64,000 nt of DNA from Rugalucina vietnamica. Taxonomy: Eukaryota > Mollusca > Bivalvia > Lucinida > Lucinidae. This document shows positions 35,173-46,103 of the stretch, piece by piece (within the stretch, counting starts at the first letter, position 1; each line of letters begins with the position of its first letter). The notes below the pieces were generated by a model that did no database searches, was not told the origin of the DNA, and saw only the letters and a list, made by a program, of their open reading frames with translations. The position numbers and the translations under genes are program-made. The DNA is taken from contig OZ024869.1 of NCBI GenBank assembly GCA_964017185.1, positions 61,406,761 through 61,470,760 of the forward strand, in the 5' to 3' direction.

Positions 35173-36431
35173 AACCAGAGGGCCAATTGTACTAAGAACA
35201 CGGTCACTCACCTGAGATTCGGTCTTTGAAAATTGACCTTGGCCCCAAATGCTGCATATCCAGTTTCGATGAATTGGTCCACTGGTTCCAAAGAAAATTT
35301 TTGAAGTTTTCACAGTTGTGGCAGCCGTCTTGGTCATATGACCTGGACTATTTACACAAGCTTTCATTCAACCTTCCCAATGAGATTCCAAATAAGATTT
35401 GCCTTGATTGGCCAAGTGGTTACTGAGAAAATTAAGATTTAATTTCAATAAGTAAATGGGCTGGGGACAAATGAAAGAATGACATTGACCTTGAATACTC
35501 AAGATACTTCATCAATTTGATAAGTTGTCTGTATCTATCAACTATCAGGTCACAAGCTACAAAATTCTAAAACAAAATCCAATGTTTACATTATTCCCCA
35601 ATATGACCAAATTTGACATTGCTGTAAAATAGGTCAGGGTCAACAAAGGTCATGATTTACACAAACTATGGAGTGCCTGATGCTACATAGCAAGTTTCAT
35701 TGAAATCAGTCCACTAGCTCCAAAGAATAAGATTTTTAAAGGTCTAAGTTATTTATAGCCCTGACAACCATTTTGGTCGAGTGACCTGAACCAGTCATTT
35801 AAATTTTTGTTCCCCTTCCAAATGCATGCTCCACATAAAGTTTGGCTTTGATTGGCCCAGCAGTTTCAGTAAGGAAGGTGTAACATTGTGGACGACAACA
35901 ACAATCATGGTTCCCACAGACAGTAAAAAAATAAAATTCCATGACTTTTCCATAATAATTCCATAATTAATCGAAGTTAAACTTCCAGGACTTTTCTTTC
36001 TGTATATTTAATTAAATTTTGTCATATAACACTGTATAAAAGGCTAGAACAGATGAGATTGCAAAAGTGACTTCCTTCTAGGTATACCGGTAATCTTGTT
36101 TTCTGATGAAGAAAAATTAGTTTGAATGCCCTGTTGAAAATCAGAAATTTATTTATCTATAGTTGTCAATCGAGTAAAGAGGGCGAGGAAAATAAATTGA
36201 GTGCCAATGACATCCAAACTTGCATCTCATAACAAAATTCCATGATTTTTCAATGACATTTTATTATTTTTCAAATTTTATGACTTTTCCATGCATGTAT
36301 TTTCGCAGCCATTAACCATACTTTCCAGGTTTTCCAGAGCCCGTGGGAACCCCAAACAATGAAGGACGTCAGAGCATGGCGATACTATAATATAAGCTCC
36401 CCTGTGAGCTTTCAGCTCAAGTGAGCTAATA
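35173..36431 (+). repeat. degenerate satellite-bearing element, family A
   Basis: Starts AACCAGAGGGCCAATTG and CACTCACCTGAGA. Two decayed units are seen, the GACGG run is reduced to GACGACAACAACAA, and the hairpin CTCCCCTGTGAGCTTTCAGC, TCAAGTGAGC has mismatches. It appears older than its relatives. It is interrupted by a MITE at about 35907-36355. Confidence 0.7.
35907..36355. mobile_element. hAT-like MITE (GGTTCCCAC ends)
   Basis: GGTTCCCACAGAC at the left and GCCCGTGGGAACC at the right, with CCATGACTTTTCCAT motifs inside. It separates the satellite core from its terminal hairpin. Confidence 0.6.
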
Positions 36432-36584
36432 AAACTAAAAGCTTTTAACACAAGTCGAAGTACATTGAACTTTTTCCAATGCTCCACCATTGCATTACAT
36501 ATTCACTTAGTTTATATAATATTCTCTTGTTGTTTACCATATGTTGTAAACCTGAGAGTAGTGAAATAAACTTGTAAACAGTAC

Positions 36585-36763
36585 CTCTAAAATGCCAACT
36601 AATCCTCCTGATCCCTCAATTGGTATTGCACATCGTTTGGTATTAGCATAGAATAGATTGCTCTCTCCAGGTAATGTCCGACACAGTCGACGTATGTTGA
36701 CAATATGTGTACTGGGATGTCCGGTAGTACCCTTAAGATATTTACATTTAGACTGATGGAATG
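36585..36763 (-). CDS. CORO7: coronin-7 exon c (entry to second propeller)
   Basis: A 179-nt exon, acceptor TTTTCAG/CATTCC, donor TTAGAG/GTACTG, phase 1 in and 0 out, coding 59 residues plus a split Ala. The peptide runs FHQSKCKYLKGTTGHPST, then HIVNIRRLCRTLPGESN, then FYANTKRCAIPIEGSGG, and ends LVGILE. This follows the coronin-7 segment that opens the second propeller: a basic R/K-F/Y-x-G-T element, the TxVxNLR-like strand, PGES before an F-x-A-N turn, then the A-x-P-L-x-x-x-G-G and V-x-x-L-E strands. The true frame is not the longest open frame here: a shadow frame on the same strand is longer and must be ignored. The donor GTACTG is weaker than the others. Confidence 0.85.
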
Positions 36764-36983
36764 CTGAAAATGTGAGAAATTAATGTTATACTCATCCAAG
36801 CTGGTTATTTATTAAACATGTCCTTGCTAAAAACTATTATAGTGGAACTAGAAAATGTGTTTATGAAACATTCTATGCCCCCAACTGGTACGTCACTACA
36901 GATGAGCTAAAAATACAGCAGGTAGAAATTCTAATAGGGATTTGGCTTTGATCCAAATAATTTTCTGTAAAAACAAGAATTGG

Positions 36984-39483
36984 CAATAAGCAAGGCTTAT
37001 TAGATACCCCCCGCAAAGTAAAAATCAGCAAAAAAAACCCCTGATTTTCAGCTGTTTATGATGCAAACTATAAATGAGCCACTTCTTGGGAAAGCCAACA
37101 ATGTGGTTTCTGAACAGGTCTGACACAAACCGGCCTGTTGAAAACATGCACAAAAATTGTCTAAGTCTAAGTTCACAAAGCTGCCATTTCGTCAAAAATT
37201 ATTTTTTCAAAATAAAACTTCTTCATGCAAATGTCTAACATGTCTTTATTGTGAAGGTAAAGTATCAGATCACTACATCAAAAGCTGTGGTAGGAGTTGA
37301 TCGGCCGATATCTGCACACCTTAGAATAAATGTTGAAAACTTGCACAAAAATTGTCTAAGTTCAAACAGCTGAAATTTTGTCAAAAATATTGTTTTCAAA
37401 ATAATATTTCTTCATGCACATGCCCAGTGTGTCTGTATTGTGAAGCCAAAGTATCAAATAGCTCCAGCAAAAACTGTGGTAGGAGTTGATCGGCCCGTAT
37501 AAGCACTACCATAGCAAATGCTCATAAAAATTGTCTATGTTGTCTAAGTTCAAACAGCTGTAATTTTGTCAAAAATATTTTATTCAAAATAATATTTCTT
37601 CATGCACATGGCAAATGTGTCTGTATTGTGAAGTCTTAACTATCAAATGGCTCCAGCAGAAACTGTGGTAGGAGTTGATCGGACCGTATAGGCACGACCA
37701 TGGATCCCAAAAGTGTAGTTCACAAAGCTGCAACTTTGTTAAAAATTATTTTTCCAAAATAATATTTCTTCATGCACATGTCCAATGTGTCTGTATTGTG
37801 AAGTCAAAGTGTCAAATGGCTCCAGCAGAAATTGTGGTAGTAGTTGATCGGACCGTATAGGCACTACCATGGAACCCATGTTGAAAACAATGCACAAAAA
37901 TTGTCTAAGTTCACAATGCTGCAAATTTCTTAAAAATTATCTTTCTAAAATAGTATTTCTTCATGCACATGTCCAATGTGTCTGTATTGTGGTGGCAAAG
38001 TATCAAATGGCTCCAGCAAAAACTGTGGTAGGAGTTGATCAGCCCGTATAGACACTACCATGGAACCCATGTTGAAAACAATGCACAAAAATTGTCTAAG
38101 TTCACAAAGCTGCAAATTTGTTAAAAGTTATTTTTCCAAAACAATATTTCTTCATGCACATGTCCAGTGTGTCTGTATTGTGGTGGCAAAGTATCAAATG
38201 GCTCCAGCAAAAACTGTGGTAGGAGCTGATCGGCCCCTATAGGCACTACCATGGATCCATGTTGAAAACAATGCACAAAAATTGTCCAAGTTCACAAAGC
38301 TGCAAATTTGTTAAAAATGAAAAAAGAGTCAATAAGCAATGCTTATTAAATACCCCCCGCAGGGTGACTGTTTACCACAAAAATTATTTTGGCAATATAA
38401 TCTCTTCATGCAAATGTCCAATGGGTGTACATGATGTAGGTATGATATCAAATTGTTCCATCGAAAACTGAGGTAGGAGTTGATCGGCTCGTGAAAGCCC
38501 TTACCTGTAAAAAACTAAGAAAAATTGTCTATTAAAGTTCTCATAGCTGTCATTTGGTCAAAATTTATTTTTCGCAATAAAATTTCTTCATGCAAATGTC
38601 CAGTGAGTGTACATCATGTAGGCACGATATCAAATTGTTACATCAAAAACTGTGGTAATAGTTGATCGGCCCGTGAAAGCCCTTACCTGTAAAAAAAATT
38701 GACTAAGTTCTAATAGCTGTCATTTTGTCAAAAATTATTTTTTCGCAGTAAAATTTCTTCATGCAAATGTCCAAGGGGTGTACATCAGGTAGGCATGATA
38801 TAAAATTGTTCCATCAAAAACTGTGGTACGAGTTGATCGGCCCATGAAAGCCCTTACCTGTAAAAAAAGCTAAGAAAATTGCCTAAGTTCTCATAGCTGT
38901 CATTTTGTCCAAAATTATTTTTTCTCAATAACATTTCTTCATGCAAATGTCCAATGGGTGTACATCATGTAGGCATGATATCAAATTATTCCATCAAAAA
39001 CTGTGGTAGGAGTTGATCGGCCCGTGAAAGCCGTTACCTGTAAAAAAACTAAGAAAATTGCCCAAGTTCTCATAGCTGTCATTTTGTCCAAAATTATTTT
39101 TTCACAATATAGACATTTCTTCATGCAAATGTCCAATGGGTCTACATCATTAAGGCATAATATCAAAAAGTTCCAACAAAAACTGGTAGGAGTTGATCGG
39201 CCCGTAAATGCACTATCTTCACTGTATACAAAAGCCATAAAGAACTATAAAGGGAAGTAACTGAAAAGGGACTTGCCCCTAGCCCTTAATTTTTGCATGT
39301 ACATATTTGCTCCATAGATATGCAGATGCCTGCAAAGTTTCATTAAATTCCATCAATGGGTTTTCAAGATATTAAAGAAATAAAATGTTACGCACGGACG
39401 CACGCACGGACGGACGGACGGACGCACGGACAATGTGAAAACAGTATACCCCCCTTAAAACTTCGTTTTGGCGGGGGGTATAA
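36984..39483 (+). repeat. satellite-bearing elements, family D (about 180 bp units), two copies
   Basis: The first copy begins CAATAAGCAAGGCTTATT, a small hairpin, then GATACCCCCCGC. A second start (CAATAAGCAATGCTTATT, AAATACCCCCCGC) occurs at 38330. Units carry AGCTGTCATTTTGTCAAAAA, TTTCTTCATGCAAATGTCCA, a TGTGGTAGGAGTTGATCGG segment and GCCCGTGAAAGC. The right end has CGGACGGACGGACGGACGCA, then GCGGGGGGTATA, complementary to the ATACCCCCCGC starts. A truncated M1 fragment lies at about 37075-37142 in the first copy. Confidence 0.85.
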
Positions 39484-39514
39484 AATACAATTAGATCTAA
39501 GATCACACTAATGA

Positions 39515-39589
39515 AACCAGAAAACAAATGGTCCTGTAAACGCTCACCTGAGATCTGCTAATATACCAATATGTTTGAATATTATGGTA
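39515..39589 (+). repeat. family A/G element, left stub
   Basis: GAAACCAGAAAACAAATGGTCC and CGCTCACCTGAGATCTGC, broken at TATGGTA by the 6.5 kb element and resumed at 46104. Confidence 0.7.
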
Positions 39590-40163
39590 CAGTACAGTCA
39601 GCATAATCTTTATATCCTTCGCTTTCACGCATGGAAGAAATAAGGATTAAGTTCCACACAAATCCTTGCAAATCCCTCACAAAATCCATGCTTGTTCCAC
39701 ATTCATTCCTCGCAAGAACTGAGTGAGTTGTGTGAGATATTAGCAGTCCCACGATTGGTCACATTTTCCACGCTTTCAACATTCACTTCATGCTCAGATA
39801 AAAAATTAGAAGAAAAGCAAAGTGATTCTTTTCATTTTTTTTTTCACATTTGTTCTATTTACCTTTTTAAATCTTAAATAAGTTGTTGTTTTTTATTGGT
39901 TGCTGTATTTTGTTTTCCAAGTTTTCCATCTCAAAGATCGGCTTGACTTTTATAACGTGCATATGTATCAAGCAAATTTAACTTAATTGTTTGTTTGCAT
40001 AATACATGTTCAACATAATTGCCTTGTGTACTTAAGCCTTTTATCAGCCTTTAATTCCATTTCATTAATTAATTGGATTTTCCAATAATACGGTACTTGG
40101 GCGTGATGATCCCAAAGCCATATATGTATTAAGCCTGAGGAAATATTTGTGTTTACTTTCAAT

Positions 40164-40986
40164 GGATCCATGACATTTCGTCTAAAACCATTTCGTCTAA
40201 AAGCCATTTCGTCTAAAGGACATTTCGTCTAAAGGACATTTCGTCTAAAAGACATTTGGTCTAAAAGACATTTCGTCTAATGGACATTTCGTCTAATGGA
40301 CATTTCGTCTAATGGACATTTCGTCGAATACGACATTTCGTCTAAAATTCGTCTAAAAATGTCTAAATTCGTCTAAAATTCGTCTAAAACTCGTCTAAAA
40401 CATAAATGATAAGGAAAATATTTTGAACAACATTTTATTGGATATCAATTTCATTATTTAATATGACAAATTGTAGCCAATCCCTCCAGCGATGTTGCAG
40501 CAGCATCTTTTATTTAAAAAATATATAATGCTTTTATTGTTTACCAATCAACAACTGCAACAGACAACAATGGACCAAAACTAATCCTAAACACTGCATT
40601 ATAGCTACCAGTTTGATAACTGCTCACTATGACCAGTTAAGATATACCAATATACATGTATTGTCACCATAAGCTTGCAGGTAAACGGAAATGATAAATA
40701 AATATTTCAAGTCACATCTCTGAAATTGATTTCCAGTAAGGTGCGACATTTGGTCTAAAAATTCTTATTTTTTTTTTTTTCTTAACTTTTTTTAGACCAA
40801 ATGTCGCACCCACTAGATTTTTTAGAAGAATTGTCCATTAGACGAAATGTCCTTTAGACCAAATGTCCATTAGACGAAATGTCCTTTAGACCAAATGACC
40901 TTTAGACGAAATGTCTTTTAGACGAAATGTCCTTTAGACGAAATGGCTTTTAGACGAAATGGTTTTAGACGAAATGTCCTGCACCC
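40164..40986. mobile_element. foldback element made of ACATTTCGTCTAAA repeats
   Basis: The left arm (40172-40400) is about 12 copies of GACATTTCGTCTAAA; the right arm (about 40840-40978) holds the inverted copies TTTAGACGAAATGTC. ACTTTCAAT is duplicated at 40155-40163 and 40987-40995, a 9 bp target duplication. A second hairpin sits at 40740-40808 (GGTGCGACATTTGGTCTAAA and its complement). No coding sequence. Confidence 0.9.
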
Positions 40987-40995
40987 ACTTTCAAT

Positions 40996-42142
40996 ATACC
41001 CTCGATATCGTCGTTAAACTATTGATTGACCTTAATTTACCTTGATATTTTATACGTGCTATTTTTAGCTATTTGACTTTGCCCAGAGAGTGACAACGAA
41101 GTATTTTTGGATCGATGACCTTGAGTTTGCTTCGGTTACAATTTAGCATGCGTGATCAGCCATCGTTGTTTTAGTCAAATCATCCTAACATAAAAGTCAT
41201 AGCTGTTACTTGGTGGTTATATATATTAGCACATTTCTGCCGTCAGGACATCCGCTTGTTGGATAGAAGACCTATAAATTAGAGACGTCTCATCATGACG
41301 TATATACAGTACATGCAAGTCGTGTGTAAAGATGCTCTTGATTTTACTGACTGGATTCATGTCTTGAGAGTATTTGGTCATGAACACATCTTTTTCTTGT
41401 CGTGCCAACCACTATTTGTATTTTGACCTGTTAAGTTTCAGACTTGCCACTACGGTATACATTCTGTCAGCAAGATCAAATGACACATTGCACTATTGAT
41501 AGGTAAATTATCTCCCTCTAACATGTTGAACACTCACTCAAAAGTGACGTCGCTAACGTCATGAAAACGTATAGGACCGTGACGTGCCCCGCGTCCATTG
41601 TCATCGCTTTGAGCAATTAACAGTAATTAACTGTGCACTCGATAAATTTAATAGGAATCAAATCAAGCTTTGTGAAGAGATGGTCAAATGATAACATTAT
41701 TCATATTATCATGCTTTGTAATCCCTAAAAGCCATTAATATTAAATTAAACGTTGTGAAAATCCCTCGTACATATCTTTCAAGATTATTTCAGTTCCCAT
41801 GAGACAGGCCAATCAGAAGGTGGGGCGAAAACGGGAGAACCCCGAGAAAAACCACCTGGCACACCCGCAAGCAAAACATGACATGTCTAAAATGTGCCTC
41901 GTGTGGGTCTCGAACACACTCCAGACAGCGATGCGACGATGGAATGGGTAATCTTAACGGGGCCTAAGCCTTGCTTTGTCTGTCTACCTTGTCGTATGTA
42001 CAATGAATTTGTCCCAAAGGCGTGGAAAGATGTTGGACGTCCGGAACACACATTGATCTAACAGATACCATGCGGCTGTGTAATGTTGGCTCATTCACTC
42101 ATGCACACCAACAACATAAATATATAGTACATGTACCTGTGT
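40996..42142. other. unassigned interior of the 6.5 kb element
   Basis: No gene or clear element limit was seen. The phrase CGAGAAAAACCACCTGGCAC (about 41842) and ATGGAATGGGTAATC (about 41939) hint at old SINE-like material. Confidence 0.3.
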
Positions 42143-42355
42143 CACATTACGAAAACTTGCCCATGCGTTATACAGATTTTTCAGTTGTAAAAATTGAAAA
42201 ATTTATTGGAAAAAAAATATTTTTAATATTTTTGCTAAAAACATCGAATGTCGAACCACGTTAGAACCGCGTGGCCGAGACCCACAATCTATGTTTTGGA
42301 GCAAAAATAAGAAAAATAGGTATAGCCCTGCATATCCCAGTTTTGCTATATAAAA
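42143..42355. mobile_element. M2 MITE-like element
   Basis: Starts ATTACGAAAACTTGCCCATG, has TTAGAACCGCGTGGCCGAG in the middle, and ends TATCCCAGTTTTGCTATATA. It closely parallels 62332-62525. Confidence 0.65.
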
Positions 42356-42689
42356 GGTTAACGCGGACATGTTTTCGTGATGGACTCTCCCAGCTTCTGA
42401 ACACCATATTGCACATGAGGCTTTTCCGTAGACAACTTCTCGGACCAGCGATGTCATGTTTCAGATTTTTAAATACTTGATGGTATTGGAAAGAGGGGAA
42501 CTGAACTTCCGTAAGACAACATGAAGATTTGTCTGACATTAAACCCGAATGCTAATCGAATTGACCGAACGATTTGTTGTGTTAACGGCTGTGTTAAACG
42601 AAGACATAGACTAGAAACAATGTAAAATTTTAACCCAGCTGTCGTGTAAAGCCACGTAGAGGACCATGTACATACTTGACAGACGTTTT

Positions 42690-43190
42690 GCGCAGGCCCC
42701 CTAGCAGATTCCAAGAAAAATAAAGGTTTTTTATAAAGGCTATCTTTGCCAAAATAAAGGCCCTTTAAGACAAATTTTTGAGAAAATAAAGAGCACAGTG
42801 TGGTCTGCTAACAACACAGTGAAATAGTTTTCAGATATCAGCAACACCTATTTACCACTTCAACTCTTTGTGAAATAACCCAGAAGAGTCCCCCCTTGTA
42901 AAAGTATGAGTGAAGCATAAAGCTTAATTAAGCTAGGGGTCTGGGGGCCGGCTAGGCCCCAGAAGCCAAATACTAGGCCTCAAGTTCCCTAACAATTTCA
43001 GCATTTCCTGATAGCAATATGTAAAATAAAGGCTATTTAGTTAAAATTATCACAGAATAAAGGTTTGAGCGTAAAATTATAGGCTTTTTGGTGGATTTTG
43101 GAACAAAATAAAGGTTTTAAAGGATTTCCATTAAAATAAAGGTTTTTAAAGGTTTTAAAGTTTCCCCTAGGGGCCCTGTTTGCATAGTGA
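42690..43190. mobile_element. possible hAT-like MITE (CAGG..CCCTAG ends)
   Basis: Left CAGGCCCCCTAG and right CCCCTAGGGGCCCTG are inverted; AAAATAAAGGTTTT phrases recur inside at both ends. Flanks GTTTTGCG and TTTGCATA are similar but not an exact duplication. Confidence 0.5.
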
Positions 43191-43390
43191 AACAGTGTCA
43201 TAGGGTGATCTGGGGGAAGAGCATCGGACTCCGTATCGAGACGTCTTGGGTCCGACCCCCAAATGCGGCGGCGTGTTGTGTCATTGAGCAAGACTCGTTA
43301 ACTCGCATGGGTAGCCTACTGGCAGCTATGTCTCCGTCTCGACACAAATGGACATTTGTTGACTAGGATGTTAAGCCAGTCTAACAAAAC
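43190..43390 (+). mobile_element. tRNA-derived SINE
   Basis: A tRNA-like head reads GGGTGATCTGGGGGAAGAGC, CATCGGACTCCGTATCGAG and TTGGGTCCGACCCCC (B-box-like). Downstream is TGTGTCATTGAGCAAGACTC, which resembles the conserved central segment of metazoan SINEs. The tail is unclear. Confidence 0.6.
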
Positions 43391-43479
43391 TAACCATCAA
43401 TCTACTATCTTCAACTTATCTTTACACTGATTCATTTGTCGCTGGCATGTCAGCTTTTTAATTAACAGATACAACTATT

Positions 43480-43712
43480 TGAGCCACCTCGTAGGAAAAC
43501 CAACAATGTGGTTTCCGAACAGGTCTGACACAAACCGGCCAGTACAAGCACAGAACATAGCTAGAAGCTTGAAATATAGGATTTAAGCAGAAAAGTAATT
43601 ATTCTATCCAAGTAGCGAAAACAAAGGCGCTGATCAGCTTCGCGGTTACCGCGCTTATCTGCGTCTTTGTTTTCGCCTATGCAGATTGTTGGTTTTCCCA
43701 TGAGGAGGCTCA
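43480..43712. mobile_element. M1 palindromic MITE, full length
   Basis: TGAGCCACCTCGTAGGAAAA to TTTTCCCATGAGGAGGCTCA. The centre AAAACAAAGGCGCTGATCAG, CTTCGCGGTTACCGCG is followed by its partial complement. Confidence 0.85.
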
Positions 43713-44135
43713 TTTATTATCATTTCTCTCCCTCTTGAAATTCAAAAGGGAAAAACTTTAAAAGGCATAAAGACAAGTTTCAACTAGAATGTCCATCATA
43801 ACCATGGTAAACAAATATTAAGATAATATCAAAAATAATCTCTGTGGGGTCGACGAGGACGAGGCTCATGTTCCTATTGAACGACCTTATATAATTTTAT
43901 ATTCGTGACAACCATGGTAAATAATGACCAGTCATTGTTGAATTGTGGTTCAGGGTGCGCATTTTATTCCATTCACTATGCGGTGTTGTGTACTTGTGTT
44001 ACAAAGTATTCATATTTTCCTAAAGTTAAACGACTTTGTTGTTTACTTCAAAAGGAGGAAGCTTTGGTGTTTGTAAGGTCAAGTTTATCCTACATGTACA
44101 TAAAATTGGATATATTGTTTACAGTAAACCCATTA
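43713..44135. other. unassigned interior of the 6.5 kb element
   Basis: No supported gene. A plus-strand open frame (43905-44207) continues into the M2 repeat and has no motifs, so it is not called. Confidence 0.35.
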
Positions 44136-44350
44136 AAAAACATGACCATGCAATACAGAGATTTTTTTTCAGTGGTGAATATTGAAATTTCACCAGACAA
44201 AAAATGAAATTCTTAATATTTTTGCTCAAACATACATTGTGGGTACTCGTTAGAACCGAATACCCACAAGGTATGTTTTGGATCAAAAATAAGAAAATTA
44301 GGTATACCCCTGCAAACCCCAGTTTTTTGGGGGTTTTTTTTTAATAAAAG
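44136..44350. mobile_element. M2 MITE-like element
   Basis: ATGACCATGCAATACAGAGA, TTAGAACCGAATACCCACAA and CCCCTGCAAACCCCAGTTTT are shared with the other M2 copies. Confidence 0.6.
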
Positions 44351-44600
44351 CGGGGTTGAAGATGCATGGTATCCATGACGGACACGCTTTCCTGATGCTT
44401 TTGTATGTGTTCAGTTAAACAAAGCGCCTTTGAGGACAAAATACCACTTGCATATTCTTAATATTTAAATGCGATTCAGTAGCATGACGTGTCAACGGTC
44501 ACATTTTGGACGGTCTGTGTTTCGAAGGCTGGACAATGCAAGTCATGAGAAGATGACAATAAACAATGCAAGGATTATAGTCATAAGGCACCAGTCATTT

Positions 44601-44875
44601 GTAATCACGCCCCACCTACGGGGAAGGGTGAGGGATAGCCGGTCTAAAGTGCGGGACAGTTTTTCATTGTCCTGGCGATGCAGGGGAAATGATGGGGTTT
44701 AGGTATTAAGATCACCGCCCCAAGGAGATTTTCTATCGTGAAGGGCAGGACAAACAGCACGGTTTCGACCATCAGTTTGTCCCCTAGGGGTCTATAGCTG
44801 AGGGCATTGAAAACTGAAAAGTCATAATCCCCACCTTTCCCCGTAGGTTGGGGAGCTGTGGTTACACATGAATGT
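44601..44875. mobile_element. MITE with GTAATCAC.. ends
   Basis: Left GTAATCACGCCCCACCTACG, GGGAAGGGTG; right CACCTTTCCCCGTAGGTTGG, GGAGCTGTGGTTAC is its imperfect complement. About 275 bp, no coding content. Confidence 0.65.
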
Positions 44876-45142
44876 TGGACACAGTTTGTGAACCGTTGAA
44901 AATTCGCCATAACCAAGTCTGACGAAAAAAAAATTGTAGGACAATTGGATTGATATCGGTGTCCGTCATTCTAATAGCGACTGGCTGCACCTGTCTTCTT
45001 TCTGCATCTGCTGGGTTTGTTCATAAAATGGTGGCTAGAATAATTGATTGTCCTGGTTGATTATCCAGCCTGATCATGGTTTTATGGGACCCAATGTTTC
45101 CAATTTCACTGTGGTCAGGTCGACGATGTTAAAATTAATCTT

Positions 45143-45304
45143 TTAGAAGCCTCCGTGGCGCAGTGGTTAAGTCACTCACTGTTATCAAGAGTTCGAAGGC
45201 TCGATCCCAGGCTTCTCCAGTCTTTCGAAAGGGACTAACCGAGGTCCCGTCTACATAATTATGACCTTAGCTGTTGGTGGGACGTTAAACTCAAAATCAA
45301 ATAA
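45143..45304 (+). mobile_element. tRNA-derived SINE with 12 bp TSD
   Basis: The head at 45145-45216 has a perfect 7 bp acceptor-type stem (AGAAGCC with GGCTTCT), an A-box TGGCGCAGTGG and a B-box-like GGCTCGATCCC. The tail contains CTGTTGGTGGGACGTTAAAC and an A-rich end, a form common in bivalve SINEs. AAAATTAATCTT flanks both sides (45131-45142 and 45305-45316). Confidence 0.88.
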
Positions 45305-45316
45305 AAAATTAATCTT

Positions 45317-45900
45317 ATTTTCATCATGGTAATATGACGGGTTTCGTAACGAACCTAACGGAAGCCTAATGACTAATTCAATCTGTTCCCCATGACAATG
45401 ACATGAATGGCCATGTTGACACATTTATTTCAAGGTCGCGAGAGGCAGAATGAGTTGGTTTAAAAATATCACAGTGCATTCATTTAGGAAACTACGCGTC
45501 TAAAAATATCTTACCTGTGTCGCTGACCGATATCATATTTTTACTACGACCCGATAGCTAAAAATAAACACTGATGGATCGATCTAGGTTGATGTGACTA
45601 ACATACAAAAGTAAAGGGAATATTTTCCAGAGGTGTAAAAGCAATCATTTAATTTTAAAATACAAATACATGTACTGCATTATAATCGGCTTGTCAGCAT
45701 TCATTACGTTTAACCTTTTCGCTTCATTATATCGAATTGCCGAAAGTTTTACCATTATCATACTCTTAGTGATCTTCAGTAATTGAAGTCACCAGGCTAA
45801 GGACGTATTAAAAATAGTCAACTTGCTAAACTTTAACATTTTACTTTTTCCTTTCTGACCTCCCCTTTTGAAGGAAACAAAACGTTAATCCTTTCCTCGC
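45317..45900. other. unassigned interior of the 6.5 kb element
   Basis: No supported gene or repeat boundary. Confidence 0.35.
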
Positions 45901-46103
45901 AGGTCTCTTTAGCCTATCCACACTTCTTTTCACGCTACAGTTGAGCAGTTTCACATTTCATGTCCACGTTCCACGCAAATCTTGCGCTACTTCCTCGCAA
46001 AACTCACACAAAACCCACGCTAATTCCACACAAAAAGTCATGTGACATGCGAGATTCCACGTTTATAAGCATGAGAAATATAAACATCACACTGACTGTA
46101 CTG

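Larger units (their letters stand above)
39590..46103. mobile_element. 6.5 kb TA-flanked element, CAGTACAGTCAG ends
   Basis: Inverted tips CAGTACAGTCAG (39590) and CTGACTGTACTG (46103), with about 26 bp of similarity and flanking TA on each side (39588-39589, 46104-46105). The host sequence TATGGTA/TATTGCCCC..GAAGCCCTGG is continuous compared with 17589-17635. Next to both tips are runs of short phrases such as TTCCACACAAA, CCTCGCAA and CCACGC. No transposase is visible. The interior carries a foldback element, MITEs, and two SINEs. Confidence 0.75.

Noticed and set aside
36599..36799. 66-residue minus-strand open frame over exon c
   Set aside because: The coronin-7 reading frame is a different one on the same strand, supported by motifs and splice phases.
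37190..39300. Regular 180 bp periodicity considered as a CRISPR-like array
   Set aside because: Whole units are homologous, with no short repeat/unique spacer alternation, and the genome is animal.
43905..44207. 100-residue plus-strand open frame
   Set aside because: Its 3' half is M2 repeat sequence, and the rest has no family features.
45145..45216. A functional tRNA gene
   Set aside because: The acceptor-like stem and boxes are present, but the tail and target duplications show it is a SINE head; the anticodon and T arms do not fold well.
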